DNA from: Sipunculus nudus
Taxonomy: Eukaryota; Annelida; Sipuncula; Golfingiida; Sipunculidae
Direction: 5' to 3'
DNA length: 64,000 nt
NCBI GenBank assembly: GCA_026874595.1
Contig: CM049306.1
Coordinates: forward strand, 81,370,142-81,434,141
The position numbers and the translations under genes are program-made. The stretch's first letter is position 1, and every line of letters begins with the position of its first letter. Shown piece after piece: positions 35,801-47,045 of this stretch. The notes under the pieces are model-generated. The model made no database searches, was not told where the DNA came from, and saw only the letters and a program-made list of their open reading frames with translations.

Positions 35801-38800
35801 ATGTACCTTAGCACATAAATTTATATGTTTTTTATTAGCACTTTATAACTACACCCAGCGGTTTTTAACGTTGAACACCGGAATCACCCCAGTGCCTGAG
35901 CCTTAAACCTATTGAAGTTGGTACTTGAAACGGAAGAAGAAGATGAATACATCTGTATGGTGCAATGGCATAAAAATATCAGTATGCTACATGTTCTTGA
36001 ATCTAAATATATATTATATATAACAGGAAATTGAATAACATTTTTTAAACTTCAAATATATAAAACATAAACTGTTCAGCTATGGGATAGGGAAAAATTA
36101 ATGGGTGAAATACAGATATATACATGTATACTGATAAAAAGCCTATGAAATGACATGTATCAATGACTGATTTCATATGACACTAGCTTGTCTGCATTTT
36201 TCATTGATTTGAATGTACCGCCTCGGCCGTTGGTCCAGTTGAGTTGATTCGGGTCGTTATATGTATTCATCCAGGTTGTCGTCAGTCCGCAGGGTAAAAA
36301 ACTGGGAAAACTGTGTAAAACTTGAGGAAACCTATCAAGTCAGGCCATGTTAAGTTGATTCGGATCATGTAACATTTATGCCGGGCTTAAGAACATTTTC
36401 GGTGCAAAAAAATAGTTATAAAATATTGTGAGTTGAACCACTGATGTCTGTGTTTCTGGCAGTGGCATGAGTTACCTTAAGACTAACTAGTAGGTCTGAC
36501 GATGTTTGAATAAAACTAATGAACTGTGAAGTTTAATGACGTTGAATGGTTTACCTCCATGCTGACCTCTGATATACAATCGTCCTCGTAGATGCGAAAC
36601 AATGGAACCACTGTTTTGTTATTGTTGCTCACGGGACATTACAGCAGAGGTGTCCTGATCATTTAGCGGTATGTATACCATGCAAGCTTAATTTCCATTG
36701 CTTGTAGTGGCATATTCATACCTTCACTCCAGTGTACAATTTCAGAAATTAGTTCTTACTTTTAAGTTGATAGCTTGGTATCTTTTATCTGGACGATGCT
36801 TGCATAAAAAAGCATTTTTTATTTGTTTTCTGAAACCACCTGAGTTCTCACACCCAGCCTATGGTCTGATCAAATATGGCTGCTTGCATGACATCTGCCA
36901 CTAGAGGTGCCTCAAAATTAAGTCTTGAGATAATTAAATTTTGTACTTGGTATATCCTACATGATTGGTTACGTAAAAAAGGAATGGTTCTAAGGCACTT
37001 TTTTCATAAATCAGTGCGGGCGGGCGATATTTGATTTCTGACCTTTTATGTAAGTTTCGAAAAAAATGTCATCTGATCAAAGTAAAAGAAAGAAAATAAT
37101 AGGATTTTATGACTTAACAGGTGAAAGTACTTCATAACAAATGAAATCTTATCAAAATTGTATTATTTTATTTTCTTGGAACATAAAAATCACAACAAGA
37201 GGACCAGAGGTCACCCGCTTGCCGGAAATGGAATAAAATACAGACAGATAGGGAGACATACAGAGGGCACCTGTAGAAACAGTCATATAAATGAGCAATG
37301 TTTTGGGGGAGCAGAAATGAATAATACGATTATGTATGCATGCTGAAATTGAATAGCTGCAGACCTGCCTAGTGTAAGAGTGACCAAGTTCAAACATTTC
37401 CATTAAATCCCGTTAATGTTGTTTGCCAAGAAAGGCAAGAATTAGTGTGAAATAGTCAGTTTATCATTTCAAGCTGGCCAAATACCGAAAACTAGACCTG
37501 TGTAGCTTTAAATGTCGCCGAGTTATAAGCATTTATGTGAAATCTCGTTTTATCTCGTTTGACGAGATATGGTGCGAGATTGGCCAGTCTTGCAATTGTA
37601 TTGTATCATGTGAAACTGGTCAAATGTTACGAAATGCCGAAAACTAGACTGTATAGCTTAGTACCCGAATTATAAGCATTTCCGTGAAATCTTGTTTTTG
37701 ACAGTCATCAAATGGACAAACAAAAAACGTGACAAACAGACAGACAAATGGACATACGCAACTGACGAATATGTTTGCCGAAATGCTGAGAACCATACCA
37801 TTTATATATGTTTTGGGGGCCTTAGTTCATGCTTATATTTTCCAGATTTCCATACCATGCATATTATATATTTTTTATAATAAACCTACAACTGGGACTA
37901 AGCCGCTGCAGAATTCTACGTGGGTGAATGCAAGGGAAGTGCAATCGGTGCAGTAAAAATGGCAAAAAATTGCGCCTACCAGTTGAGACACTGAATGAGG
38001 GTGCGTTTACGTAAGCCGGGTGTGCGGAACAGGTCCACGAGCGAGCCTTTCCTTGTATGTCCATCCTCGGCCATTTGCGGCATCTGTAGATACAGAGTAC
38101 TATTACTCTATAAATTAACACGAAATGAAACGGACTAAACAAACAAAATACGAAATGTACTGGTTTGAAGCTGATTGTCCTTTAAAAAAACATTATTTAA
38201 AAGACAACGTGAACAGAATATGCAGCAGACTTTACAAATGCAAAGTATCCTAAACATACACTTGTTTTGTGTATAAGTTCCAGATCAAGATCCTCCGGCA
38301 ATTTGGTACCGTTTAGCTTAGCCATACGTTCCAAATTCGCCTTGGCCTCATCGTATCTGCCCTGAGACATTAACCACCTGGGAGACTCCATTAGAAATCT
38401 GTAATAAATACAATTAACATATACAGTAGTACCTTGAAAATATGACCACCACAGAAACCTCGATAAAATGGTCGCATTTACAAGGTGGTTTTCAAAGTCA
38501 GGTCTTATATAAAGAACAAAAAAGAATCGGGGCCTTGAAGAAGTGGTTAAAAGAGGTGGTCCTATGGCAAGATTTTACTGTTCTTATATAGTCATGTATT
38601 TGCATTGGTATCGTTATATTTCCCACTGTCAATGCGTTTATGAAATCCGACCACATGCACAATGAACAGGAACTTCTGGCATTCAACAGTGCATATTGCA
38701 TGTAAGGTGAAGAGTTATTGGTTGGAAAAGAGTTTAAAAGCCTTTGATTGCCTAATCCCAGCACAGTAAATCAATGAAATGGGTTGTTTCCTGCACATTA

Positions 38801-39449
38801 CTATTTATTCTAGCATACATGCTAGGGCATGGAGGACACTGAAGCATTTCCAGGATATTTGAATGGAATATGATATACTAAACTCTTTAAAAACTACCTT
38901 ATACGTATTGTATCATGTATGGCATCTTGCGATAATTTATTGTTGCTGCTCTAGTTGTTGCAAGTATCTCCTATTACATTTCAAAGTAGAAAGCAGTAAG
39001 ATACCTCATTTATACTTTCGCCAATATCCTGAATTATCAGATTCGGAATAAAACAGATTTCTGCTGAAACATGCTATGTAAACACAGGCCTTGTAGGAAA
39101 CCCAGCCGAGAGAAATTGGTATCATGATTCATCAACTAAATGGTGGCATCACATATTAACTCTGCTCCCCAGATTTAAGACGCCTATTAATACCAGTGAA
39201 TAGTGACAGTCTCGCCCTGGGTCTAGACAAGTACATTTCTCACAAGCTCACAACGGCAAAGTATCCGTTGTAAAAAAATGTTATAGTGATTTGGATTACC
39301 TAAAAAAACTAATGGACTGTTCCCTGGGGTTACTGTAACCCTAAAAAAATTAGTTAAAAATAATTTGATTAGCTGTTAAACAGACAATCCATCCAACCAA
39401 TTAAAGAAGATACAATCATAATACATATGTTTCTTGGAGGATATATATA

Positions 39450-39498
<49 letters not shown>

Positions 39499-42400
39499 TA
39501 CATATATATATATATACACATACGTGTATATATCTGAAAAGATATGTCAAAATATATTTCCGGCTTATTTTCCTGTACTTACAAGATCAATATGAAGTAG
39601 ACGACTGCGGGTGCGGCCATGACAAGTTGTAACTTAAAGGAATCGCGGATCAGATACGACACACCAGGCAGGACGGCAAACCCCAGCGCAAACCAGTTGT
39701 GAAAGATCATCGACAACGCAAGACGATAGCGTGGTCCAACTGTCTCCATCACTGTAATTAATGTTAGTAATATCATCATTCCCCGTACAAATACTGCCTC
39801 AACTATGTAAATGTGAACTTTCAAAAATGTGTACATGGTCTTCTTTTAGCAAGTTTTATGCTTTTGTATATAATGTGTATTGTCTCGTTGTTACTTAAAT
39901 ATTCCACTTTTGGGTATAAACCATTTTCTCTACTACATGCATATCTCCAAAGATAATGCACAGATACACGTTTGTGTGTGTGTCCTTATATGCGTCTATC
40001 AATGCCGTTTGCTTCTTTCACCTCTACAAAATGGCAACCAGTACACCGTTATTACAACTTTTGCACCATCAGGAAGTGATCGTTATAAGGCCAAAAAAAG
40101 GTAAGGCCCTCAGGCACCGCCAGCGTCAATTTTAATCCCCCGCATCGAACATTTTTATTTCGATTTTCAATAGAAACTTACCAATTTAGAGCTCCAGCCG
40201 CTCGGACATTTCTTTCAATAAGATAAAATAATATATTTTTGGTAACATTTCCTTTTTCATGCAGTGCTTTTACCTGTTCAGCCAATAAATTATATTTTTA
40301 TCATGCTCTCCCCAGATCATATGACATTTTAATCGAACATACAAAGAAACAGTAAAAAAAAAAACCCGCACGGATTTCTGTAAAAAATGTGCCTGAGAAC
40401 CAAACCTTTTTTTTTTTTTGCCTAACTCATGTAGTTTACACTGGGACAAAAATTTTAAAAGAAGCTTGAAAATAGAAAACACCAGTGATGGGTGCATGGC
40501 ATTTATAGGAGAAGACATCAGCAAGGAAGATACCACAATCTCAAACAGCAATTGCAATATGATGGAGAAACCTTCATATGGGCAAAGCCTTTTTTGTTTA
40601 CAAGCGGAGCCAATCGGATTTCGTTTAATGAGCTGCGCATGGGCGCAGTCATCGTTGTTTACACGCTGAGCCAATCAGATTCTATCTTACCCAGCGTTAA
40701 ATTGCTGGGTGTTTGGCAGCTTGCCAAACCAGAAGAATTCTTCCATTTCTCGCAGCGTGTGAATGGAAGGTTCCCGGGAAGTCACGCGCTGTGTTCAGAA
40801 CGCAGATGTGAATGTGTGGATACGTTTTTTGTCAACCGGATCATGTAGCGGTATGTATATAAACGCATGCAGATACAAATGATAACAGAACCTTACTTGC
40901 CGTGTGTATGTTCCCCCCTGATAACGTTAGCTTACCCAATTGATGTCATAATTTTATGGGAAAGCACGTATGCATGTAGTTATTTGCATCATGGACGCAC
41001 TCAAGTCTTTCTTAATTCTTCGTGCTCGATTTTAGCCCCGTGTGTATCCTCATACGTGGACACGCGTCTTTTATTGCTTTAGGATTTTAACCACTTTGTA
41101 CATTTATATCGTGTTACACGATGGCAGTTATTCTATCTTTATCGATAACTGACAATACAGTGACAAGTGATCCGTGTAATTCAATTATAATATCTGAGCG
41201 GCACATATAAATGCAAGTTATAACGTTCCTATTTGTAAACACAGCAACTTAGTTATCACGCATTGCAACCAATTTCGCACACTCTATATTTAAAATAATT
41301 TTAAAAATAATGCCACCGAGGTCACATACAGTTTCATAGTTATTTGAGTGCTCATGCAATGAAAGCACTAGAAATTCGAAGGAATGCAAGCCTATGCCAT
41401 GGGGGTTTCCTATTGTGGGAGGCTCCTCAACCCGTGTTTGTATTCACTTCTATCCTTAGGTGCATTCGTGCATCGGTGACTCTACATTTGTGAATATTCC
41501 TTGATGCCCTTCCTGAATACGGATCAAATACCAGATCCAACATCAAATCGATTCTTCATTGGCCCATATGTGAAAATGCCCAGAAAATTTTTTGAAATGT
41601 ACGTTCGTGAATGCTTGAGTTGTGTTGTGAACAAACACACAAACACACACACAAACGAGGATGAACGCATACCCTCCTATCGGAGGCAGCTATAATTTAT
41701 CTGACCAAGGTTAACTTACTGATTACGAAACTGGTCTGGACGCATCCCATGGCACAAGCCCCGCATATCAGACGAAGAGAGACAAATATCCCGTAGTTCG
41801 GTGCAAAAGATGCAGATATCGCTGCGCAAAAACCAACAAACAGAAGGCCAAGCAAAGTCCTCTTCCGACCAAATCTGGAATAGAAGTTTTTGGCTTGGAA
41901 TTCGCTTTCATGGAAACTTATAAATTTCCTTTAAAAAAAATTACAATACAAGATGTGAATGAAATATATACATCTTTGATTTAGATCTCTAAACATATGG
42001 ATCAGTATAAACGTTCTGTTTTAACAGTGCTGAAGATCGAGGATCCGATTTGTGATTAGTTAGGATGGATGTTGGATATTTACTCAAAGCCAACAGTTTT
42101 GCGATTCCTACCACAACGGGACTGGGAATGGATGCTTAAACATTGGCAGAATCCAAGGCAGGATGTAACAGTAGTGAGGATTGTGTATTGACAGGATGCA
42201 CATTTATATAATGCCAGGTGTGGAACTGGAGGTTGATGTCATGTAAGAAGTCAGGGTGGAGGTGCAAGAAATGATAGGAGTGGAGAATATGAATTTTGGT
42301 AATGACAGGAGTGAGAATATTACTTTCAGTAATGACAGGAGTAGGAATATTACTCATGGTAATGACAGAAGTGAGAATATAACTTTGGTGACGACAGGAG

Positions 42401-43899
42401 TGATAACTTCCCTAAATGACAGAAGCGAGAATATTTCTTTCGGTAATGCCAGGAGTGAAAATATAATTTCGGTAATAAAAGGCGTGAGAATATAAACTTT
42501 GGTAATGACAGGAGTTAGAATAAAACTTCCCTAAATGACAGAAATGAGAATACAACTTTCGGTAATGATTTGAGTGAGAATTTGAACTTTGGTAATGGCA
42601 GAAGTGAAAATATAAATTTCAGTAATGATAGGAGTGAGATTTTAACTCTCGGTATTGAAAGGATTGAGAATAGAACTTCCCTTAATGACAGGAATGATAA
42701 TGTAGGTTTACGTATTTACAGGAATGGAGGTTAACATTTTGATAAAATTGTATAGAGGATGATAAGTAATGATAGGAGTGAGAATGAGCGGAGGCTTAAT
42801 CTATGACATTAGAATTAAACAACGAGACGAGAAAGAATGGAGGTTTAGGCTTAATTTATGTAACGGCAGGGGTGAGAGAGAATAGACAATTACTACTCGG
42901 GAGTTAGAATTTATGTAGTTTTGTGTAAAAAAGGACAGAGAAAGAAGATTAACTTCATGATAGAATGAAAAGGGAATATAGGACCAATGTTTGACAAACA
43001 ACAAAAGTTATGACAGGAACGCGATGGATTAATTTTTCGGGCAGGTTTTAATCACAATAGCGGCCGTCATGACAACCTTGAGACAAGAGCGCTCCAGATA
43101 ATTTGTGTAAATGTTTAGTAGGTAAGCCTAGATATATACAAACTTTACCTGTCTGATACAGAGCCGGCGGAAACAGCTCCTATAAGGTGACCCAGTAGAT
43201 AAACGGTTGAGACCAAAGGGACCATCCAAGAACGCCCACACACTAAACCATACTGTCCAAGCATGAATAAAACCCAACAATGTTATGTAGTTTATAAATA
43301 CAATCAAAGCACGGCCATATACTAATAAAAACCCTACTGTCCTGCAGGAAACAACCAACAATGTCATGTACAAAGGTATGGACCATACAAGAACAACAGA
43401 AACAGCGCGACATTCAACAGCCAGTATAACTCATTTTCATAATTACTTTACCGAGGTTCAAAAGTTTTATGTACTTTTTAATTTACATAAACGGATAAAG
43501 AGTACTTGCCTGTTCTTTTATGGTATAAGTGAAGACACTGCGATCATAAACGTAAGATGAGCAGTCCTTATCACCAACTCCTGAAGACAACACTGTCGTC
43601 CTGTTCCAATTCAAAATGGCGTCATCGGTCACGTTGTTGAAGTCGATGTCGAATACCTTACACTTGCTGTAACTACTGCCATCTGGAGGGATGGCCACGT
43701 ACTTCTGCTGTTCGTGGCTAAGATTCTGCAGTCGGGGTACCTTGCACCAGTGATCAATTTCCGGGGCCATAAAATTGTTCATGAAATTCTGATATCCTGC
43801 GAAGGTGACCGCCATGCCAGAAAAAATTACGCAGATCATTTGATAGAATTTCAGTTGTCCGAGGTCTTTGAATATATCGTCGAAATATAGCGGAGCCAT
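29745..43899 (-). CDS. SLC22-family organic ion transporter (MFS), nine exons
   Basis: The minus-strand exons are 43510-43899, 43149-43252, 41720-41874, 39583-39751, 38260-38398, 37980-38083, 31223-31443, 30395-30579 and 29745-29891. They join in phase to 1,614 bp (537 residues plus stop), the usual SLC22 length. Residues 1-130 hold a cytoplasmic start, one membrane segment and a large extracellular loop with Cys and N-glycosylation sites (NLS, NVT, NRT). The MFS loop motif GSVSDRFGRKR is at 160-170, ESPRW at 277-281 and FGRRPS at about 400. About 12 membrane segments are expected. The family moves organic cations, anions or carnitine-like zwitterions across the plasma membrane; the substrate here cannot be told. 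Intron 1 starts with GC rather than GT. The CDS may end at the TAA at 29745-29747, but a possible GT donor just before it leaves another 3' exon open. Confidence 0.93.
30395..30579 (-). CDS. SLC22-like exon 8
   Basis: Encodes LLGKMFVTASFAMVYLYAGE followed by PTIVRANGVG, a hallmark SLC22 stretch. Acceptor TTTTCAG, donor GTAGGT. Confidence 0.93.
31223..31443 (-). CDS. SLC22-like exon 7
   Basis: Encodes FATSMGYYGLSLSAG and continues through FRFGRRPSQMVSL. Acceptor CTACCAG, donor GTAAGT. It follows the longest intron (6.5 kb), which is filled with repeats. Confidence 0.93.
31746..32413. mobile_element. 668-bp element with perfect 115-bp terminal inverted repeats and 8-bp target duplication
   Basis: 31746-31860 and 32299-32413 are exact reverse complements by eye. 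They are flanked by TTGGTAAT (31738-31745 and 32414-32421). The outer ends are CACAGGCACTCG and its complement. The duplication fits the hAT pattern nTnnnnAn, but the TIR start is not a standard hAT one. The 438-bp centre shows no convincing transposase. It lies in SLC22 intron 6. Confidence 0.88.
32640..34017 (+). repeat. 337-bp tandem array with ACGG tract and terminal hairpin
   Basis: Four core units with the landmark CAGTCTGCAG at 32661, 32998, 33334 and 33673. They are followed by a GGACAGACGGCCGGATGGCC tract and a hairpin at 33987-34017. It is the same family as 16849-19600 in the opposite orientation. Confidence 0.82.
34018..34659. other. Intronic sequence, no exon recognised
   Basis: The minus strand has one 114-codon open frame (34108-34452) without splice structure or a family I recognise. 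I treat it as part of a dispersed repeat. Confidence 0.4.
34660..35945 (+). pseudogene. LINE (CR1/jockey-like) reverse transcriptase relic
   Basis: Reading from 34672 gives DWKNANVAPLFKKGQRYDKT, a stop near 34830, then HGFR, LDFPKAFDKV, GVPQGSVL, INDI, FADDTIIYL and a stop at 35401, with recognisable sequence beyond (NFIRRNTHIS; LPESAVSARTPETFR). About 100 bp between AFDKV and GVPQG is missing. The 3' end carries GAAACGGAAGAAGAAGA near 35930-35945, a typical tail for these LINEs. 5'-truncated and inactive; inserted in SLC22 intron 6. Confidence 0.88.
36975..37190 (-). mobile_element. MITE family M, copy 2 (truncated, reverse)
   Basis: The left inverted end AAAAAGGAATGGTTCT and a GCGGGCGGGCGATATTT interior match family M in reverse. 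The other end is missing. From 35946 to 36974 no feature was recognised. Confidence 0.6.
37470..37770 (+). repeat. Two ~150-bp units with a (GACA)n-like tract
   Basis: CCGAAAACTAGAC and TATAAGCATTT..GTGAAATC occur twice about 150 bp apart. They are followed by GACAAACAGACAGACAAATGG. The layout is again like pearl/HINE elements, but no hairpin was found. Confidence 0.45.
37980..38083 (-). CDS. SLC22-like exon 6
   Basis: Encodes GSLVDLFRTPGLRKRTLIQC, matching the family's loop before membrane segment 7. Acceptor CTACAG, donor GTAGGC. Confidence 0.92.
38260..38398 (-). CDS. SLC22-like exon 5
   Basis: Encodes FLMESPRWLMSQGRYDEA, the conserved cytoplasmic loop of SLC22 proteins. Acceptor TTACAG, donor GTATGT. 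Confidence 0.93.
39441..39535. repeat. (TA)n microsatellite
   Basis: Almost pure AT dinucleotide repeat just downstream of SLC22 exon 4 in transcript direction. Confidence 0.95.
39583..39751 (-). CDS. SLC22-like exon 4
   Basis: Encodes METVGPRYRLALSMIFHNWF followed by two hydrophobic segments. Acceptor TTACAG, donor GTAAGT. Confidence 0.92.
40087..40435 (+). mobile_element. MITE family M, copy 3
   Basis: Inverted ends AGGCC..AAAAAAAGGT and AACC(T)nGCCT, with internal CTCAGGCACCGCC and GTGCCTGAGAACC. Confidence 0.7.
40605..40865 (+). repeat. Dispersed repeat with CCAAT motifs, copy 1
   Basis: Shares GTTTACACGC..GAGCCAATCAGATT, CAGCGTGTGA.TGGAAGG and GTCACGCGCTGTGTTCAGA with 53300-53530. The distal part (ATCATGTAGCGGTATGTAT) also matches about 36656-36680. 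Confidence 0.6.
41720..41874 (-). CDS. SLC22-like exon 3
   Basis: Encodes FGRKRTLLGLLFVGF followed by APNYGIFVSLRLICG. Acceptor ATTCCAG, donor GTAAGT. Confidence 0.93.
42255..42730 (+). repeat. ~30-bp minisatellite
   Basis: About 15 imperfect copies of a GGTAATGACAGGAGTGAGAA-type unit, in SLC22 intron 2. The Asn/Asp-rich open frame through it is a repeat artefact. Confidence 0.85.
43149..43252 (-). CDS. SLC22-like exon 2
   Basis: Encodes YGLVCGRSWMVPLVSTVYLL and continues to GSVSDR, the segment before the MFS loop. Donor GTAAAG. Confidence 0.92.
43510..43899 (-). CDS. SLC22-like exon 1
   Basis: Starts MAPLYFDDIFKDLGQLKFYQ, a typical SLC22 N-terminus, and ends at YTIKEQ. The donor is GCAAGT (complement of 43504-43509), which keeps phase with exon 2; the nearby GT would not. 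Confidence 0.92.
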
Positions 43900-45364
43900 T
43901 GTTGTCTTTTGTCTGAAGTATATTCCGTATCAATTCATAACAACACCTGCACCTGTAATTGACACATACATTTGAACTTCCATTTAACTGAAGGTTCACA
44001 TAATGCAGTGCCCATATCAAGATTTAGATACCTTTAAATTACTAAGATTAGACTCATTTTAGAAACCTTTATATCACACTTGCCGGTACTCCTACGAAGA
44101 CCTTAATAATAAGTATTTAAATCACATTGATGACGTCACAACCCTTTAGTTCAGAAAAGTAAATTTCTGATTCAGATTATTAGATCATTCCGAGCACACC
44201 TTGCTCTCAAGTCAAGTCTAGGATGCTCTTGACACCACCTTTTAGATCAGACCGTGGAGGATCCATCCAGGCCTCTTTGGATAATACTGAAGAGGTTCAT
44301 CTCAGAGGCCTTATGATCAGACCGAGCTAGTTCCTGCCACAATCTTTTTGTTTTAATCCAGGGGCGGATCCAGGACTTATGACAAAGCCTAAAAAAGGTC
44401 CCCAGGTCCGGGAAAGAAGGGGGTCCAGCCGTCCAGGCCGCGAAAATTGGCCTGAAACCCTTAAGAAAGGTTGCGGCGGCTGAAAAAGAGGGGTCCGGAC
44501 CCCCTTGACCGCCCCCCCCCCCCCCCCCCGATCAGCTTGTCTTACCGGAGATAATTCTGCCAGTCCTCTTAATTTAATAAGATCGTGTAAGTTCCTATCA
44601 CAACCGTTCTGGTCTGACCGAGGGAATTTTCTAAAACCTCTATTAAATAGACCGTGCAAGTTCCTACCAAAACATTCCGGAACTAATGAAGATTAATCCT
44701 CTCATACCTCTTGAGACCAGCCTAATTAAGTCCCTGACAACCCTTTATTTTTTTTTGTCCTGGGAGGTTACTCTAAGATCTCTTCTTGAAATTTAGCTCA
44801 CACAGGAGAGTACGTTTTATAGTCCATTCCACCAATGAGCGCAAACTGTATTTTTTGTTATGAAATGTTCTTGTGCGAGACACAGACAATAATATTTATC
44901 GCGAGCGCTTGGGGAGATTATTTCGAGAGCACGCGATAAGTACTACCTGCGACCTCGTTTACGTGTCATGTTAGATAAATCCCTATTTAGGTAAAGGACT
45001 ACTGTTTTGTGTAAAATTCAAAGGAGAATCAACTTAAATTTATTATTGTTTTCCTTACTATAGTCCCCTCATGTCAACTTGTCTTTTGCTATGAAAATTT
45101 TTATTTGTTACATTTCAAGAGAAACAATTATAGTGTAGAGCAGAGGATTAAAGGACCTTATTTTCAACCAGGTTAATAAATACCTACCTTACACTTTATT
45201 TCAGAAATAGAAATATTTGAAACCATGAGAAATCAGTTTACTTTTTACAACATATCAGACCCACGTAAGCCGGTCAAGGTCATTGGTCACATGCAAAAAC
45301 TGCTTCAGTTGACAGCTTCTGATTGGATGATGTCATGTAAACACTCCAAAAAACATAATAAGCT
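43900..45364. other. Upstream flank of the SLC22-like gene
   Basis: No exon recognised. 44343-44530 holds CCAGGGGCGGATCCAGGACTT and a poly-C run, one end of a common hAT-like repeat without a matching other end. Confidence 0.45.
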
Positions 45365-45708
45365 AAGGCCCCCCAAAAAAATAAAAGGTATGGTTCTCAG
45401 GCACCGCCCGCATCAATTTTAAACCCCCGCATCAAAACTTTTTATTTTGATTTTCAATAGAAACTTACCAATTTTGAGCTTCAGCCGCACAGACATTTCT
45501 TTCAAGAAGATAAAATCATACAATATCCTTTATAATGTAGTGCTCTTACTCGTTTAGCAAAATAAATCTGTTTTATCATGCTTTTCCCTAAAAAATTGAA
45601 ATTTTTATCAAAGCATACCAAGAAATTAAAAATAAAAAAACCGCCCGCCGGCACTGATTTCTGATAAAAAGTGCCTGAGAACCATACCTTTTTTTTATTT
45701 TGGCCTAA
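45365..45708 (+). mobile_element. MITE family M, copy 4 (best preserved)
   Basis: Ends AAAAGGTATGGTTCTCAGGCAC and the exact complement near 45671-45692, extended by AAAATAAAA and GGCC on both sides. About 340 bp, no coding capacity. Confidence 0.8.
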
Positions 45709-46379
45709 ATCAAAGATGGCTACTCATGCAGGGACACATAAATGTTGTGAAACATAAACTGGAGATTTTGTTTTAAAATTCTTAACTGCTGTGTTAGGTT
45801 GTCTCCTCCATATGTAGTTTTCCAGGGAATAATTGAAACATATAAATTTTTAAGAAAATTATCTGCAAAAACAGGTGGACAGCAGGGGGTGAAATGGACT
45901 ATATATGCTTTTTGATAAATTTCACTCTGTTTTGTGTACAGATATAATCATGATATACCGCATGTCTCCTGATACCACCTTCTTGCCTATTCTTTCGGGA
46001 ATACCTTACACATTTTAGGGTTAGAATTAGGCTAAAGTGTAAGTGTAAGGGGTGCATAATTCCATGTATACCAGACATGCATAGCAACCCTGCCCGTTTG
46101 TCTAAATCAAAAGAGACCCTGAAGTTTTTTTTTTTTTTTTTTTTTTTGGTGGAGGTAACCGCTTTTTTTATCATTCTGACTTATCTAATTCTTAACCTAA
46201 ATATTTACATCTGCAGAGTTCAATTTGGTTTTGGACTACACTTCCTGTCATTTTTGTATTTATATCCTGGTGTCACCGCACCTGCAGGTCCTAGGTGTAT
46301 AATCATCCCCATTGCTGGGTCATAACACCGAGGAACACCCCAAAGACGCACTCGTTTGTGAATGATACACGGTAGTGGG

Positions 46380-46510
46380 GTACAGCTTTGCCATTAGGCC
46401 TGCAGAGCGCTCACCGCTCACCGACCGTGCAAATCTCACAGTCCTCGGCTGAGATTTGAACTCACGACCTCCTAGCTTTTAGTTCTGATCCACAGAAGCC
46501 GCATATTCAC
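46380..46510 (-). repeat. Possible tRNA-derived SINE fragment
   Basis: The minus strand has GTGAGTTCAAATCTCAG, which resembles an RNA polymerase III B box, inside a segment rich in GGAGGTCGTGAG. No clear A box at the correct spacing. Confidence 0.35.
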
Positions 46511-46853
46511 ACAGACACTGAACTTGAGCTATAAGCTGTAAGCTATAATGAAACCATGCGTACAAGCATCTAGGGACATGACGCCATTTATATGTAGATA
46601 TATATTCAGAGTGATACCAGATGTATTTACTGACCGCACATGCGTCATAGAGGCTTTCCTCAAGATCACGGTGTTTTATTCAAATGAACCCGTCAAACAT
46701 TAACAGCTGTTAGGGTTGCTATTGTATTGTTTCAGGTCTAGAGGTATTTAGTCCGCTCCAGATTCATGCTAATAAATCTAAATCCATCGCAGAAAAACAT
46801 GCCTTAAGGATTAAAAAAAGTAGGTTTAAATGAATTGTCTGTCTATATTTATT

Positions 46854-47045
46854 ATGAGATAAGATGTATGGGCACCAGATAATATAGTATGGGCACGAGA
46901 TAATATCATATGGGCAAGAGATAACATCGTATGCGCACGAGATAATAACGTATGGGCACGAGATAATATCGTATGGGCAGGAGATGATATCGCATGCGCA
47001 CGAGATAATTGTATGGGTACCTGAAAATATCGCTTGGCCATGAGG
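46854..47045 (+). repeat. 21-bp minisatellite
   Basis: About nine copies of GTATGGGCACGAGATAATATC with point changes. Confidence 0.9.

Noticed and set aside
42256-42495. Asn/Asp/Arg repeat protein-like frame
   Set aside because: Generated by the 30-bp minisatellite and located in an SLC22 intron.
44343-44530. CAGGGGCGGATCC end as a complete hAT element
   Set aside because: No matching inverted end or duplication found nearby, so only a fragment can be supported.
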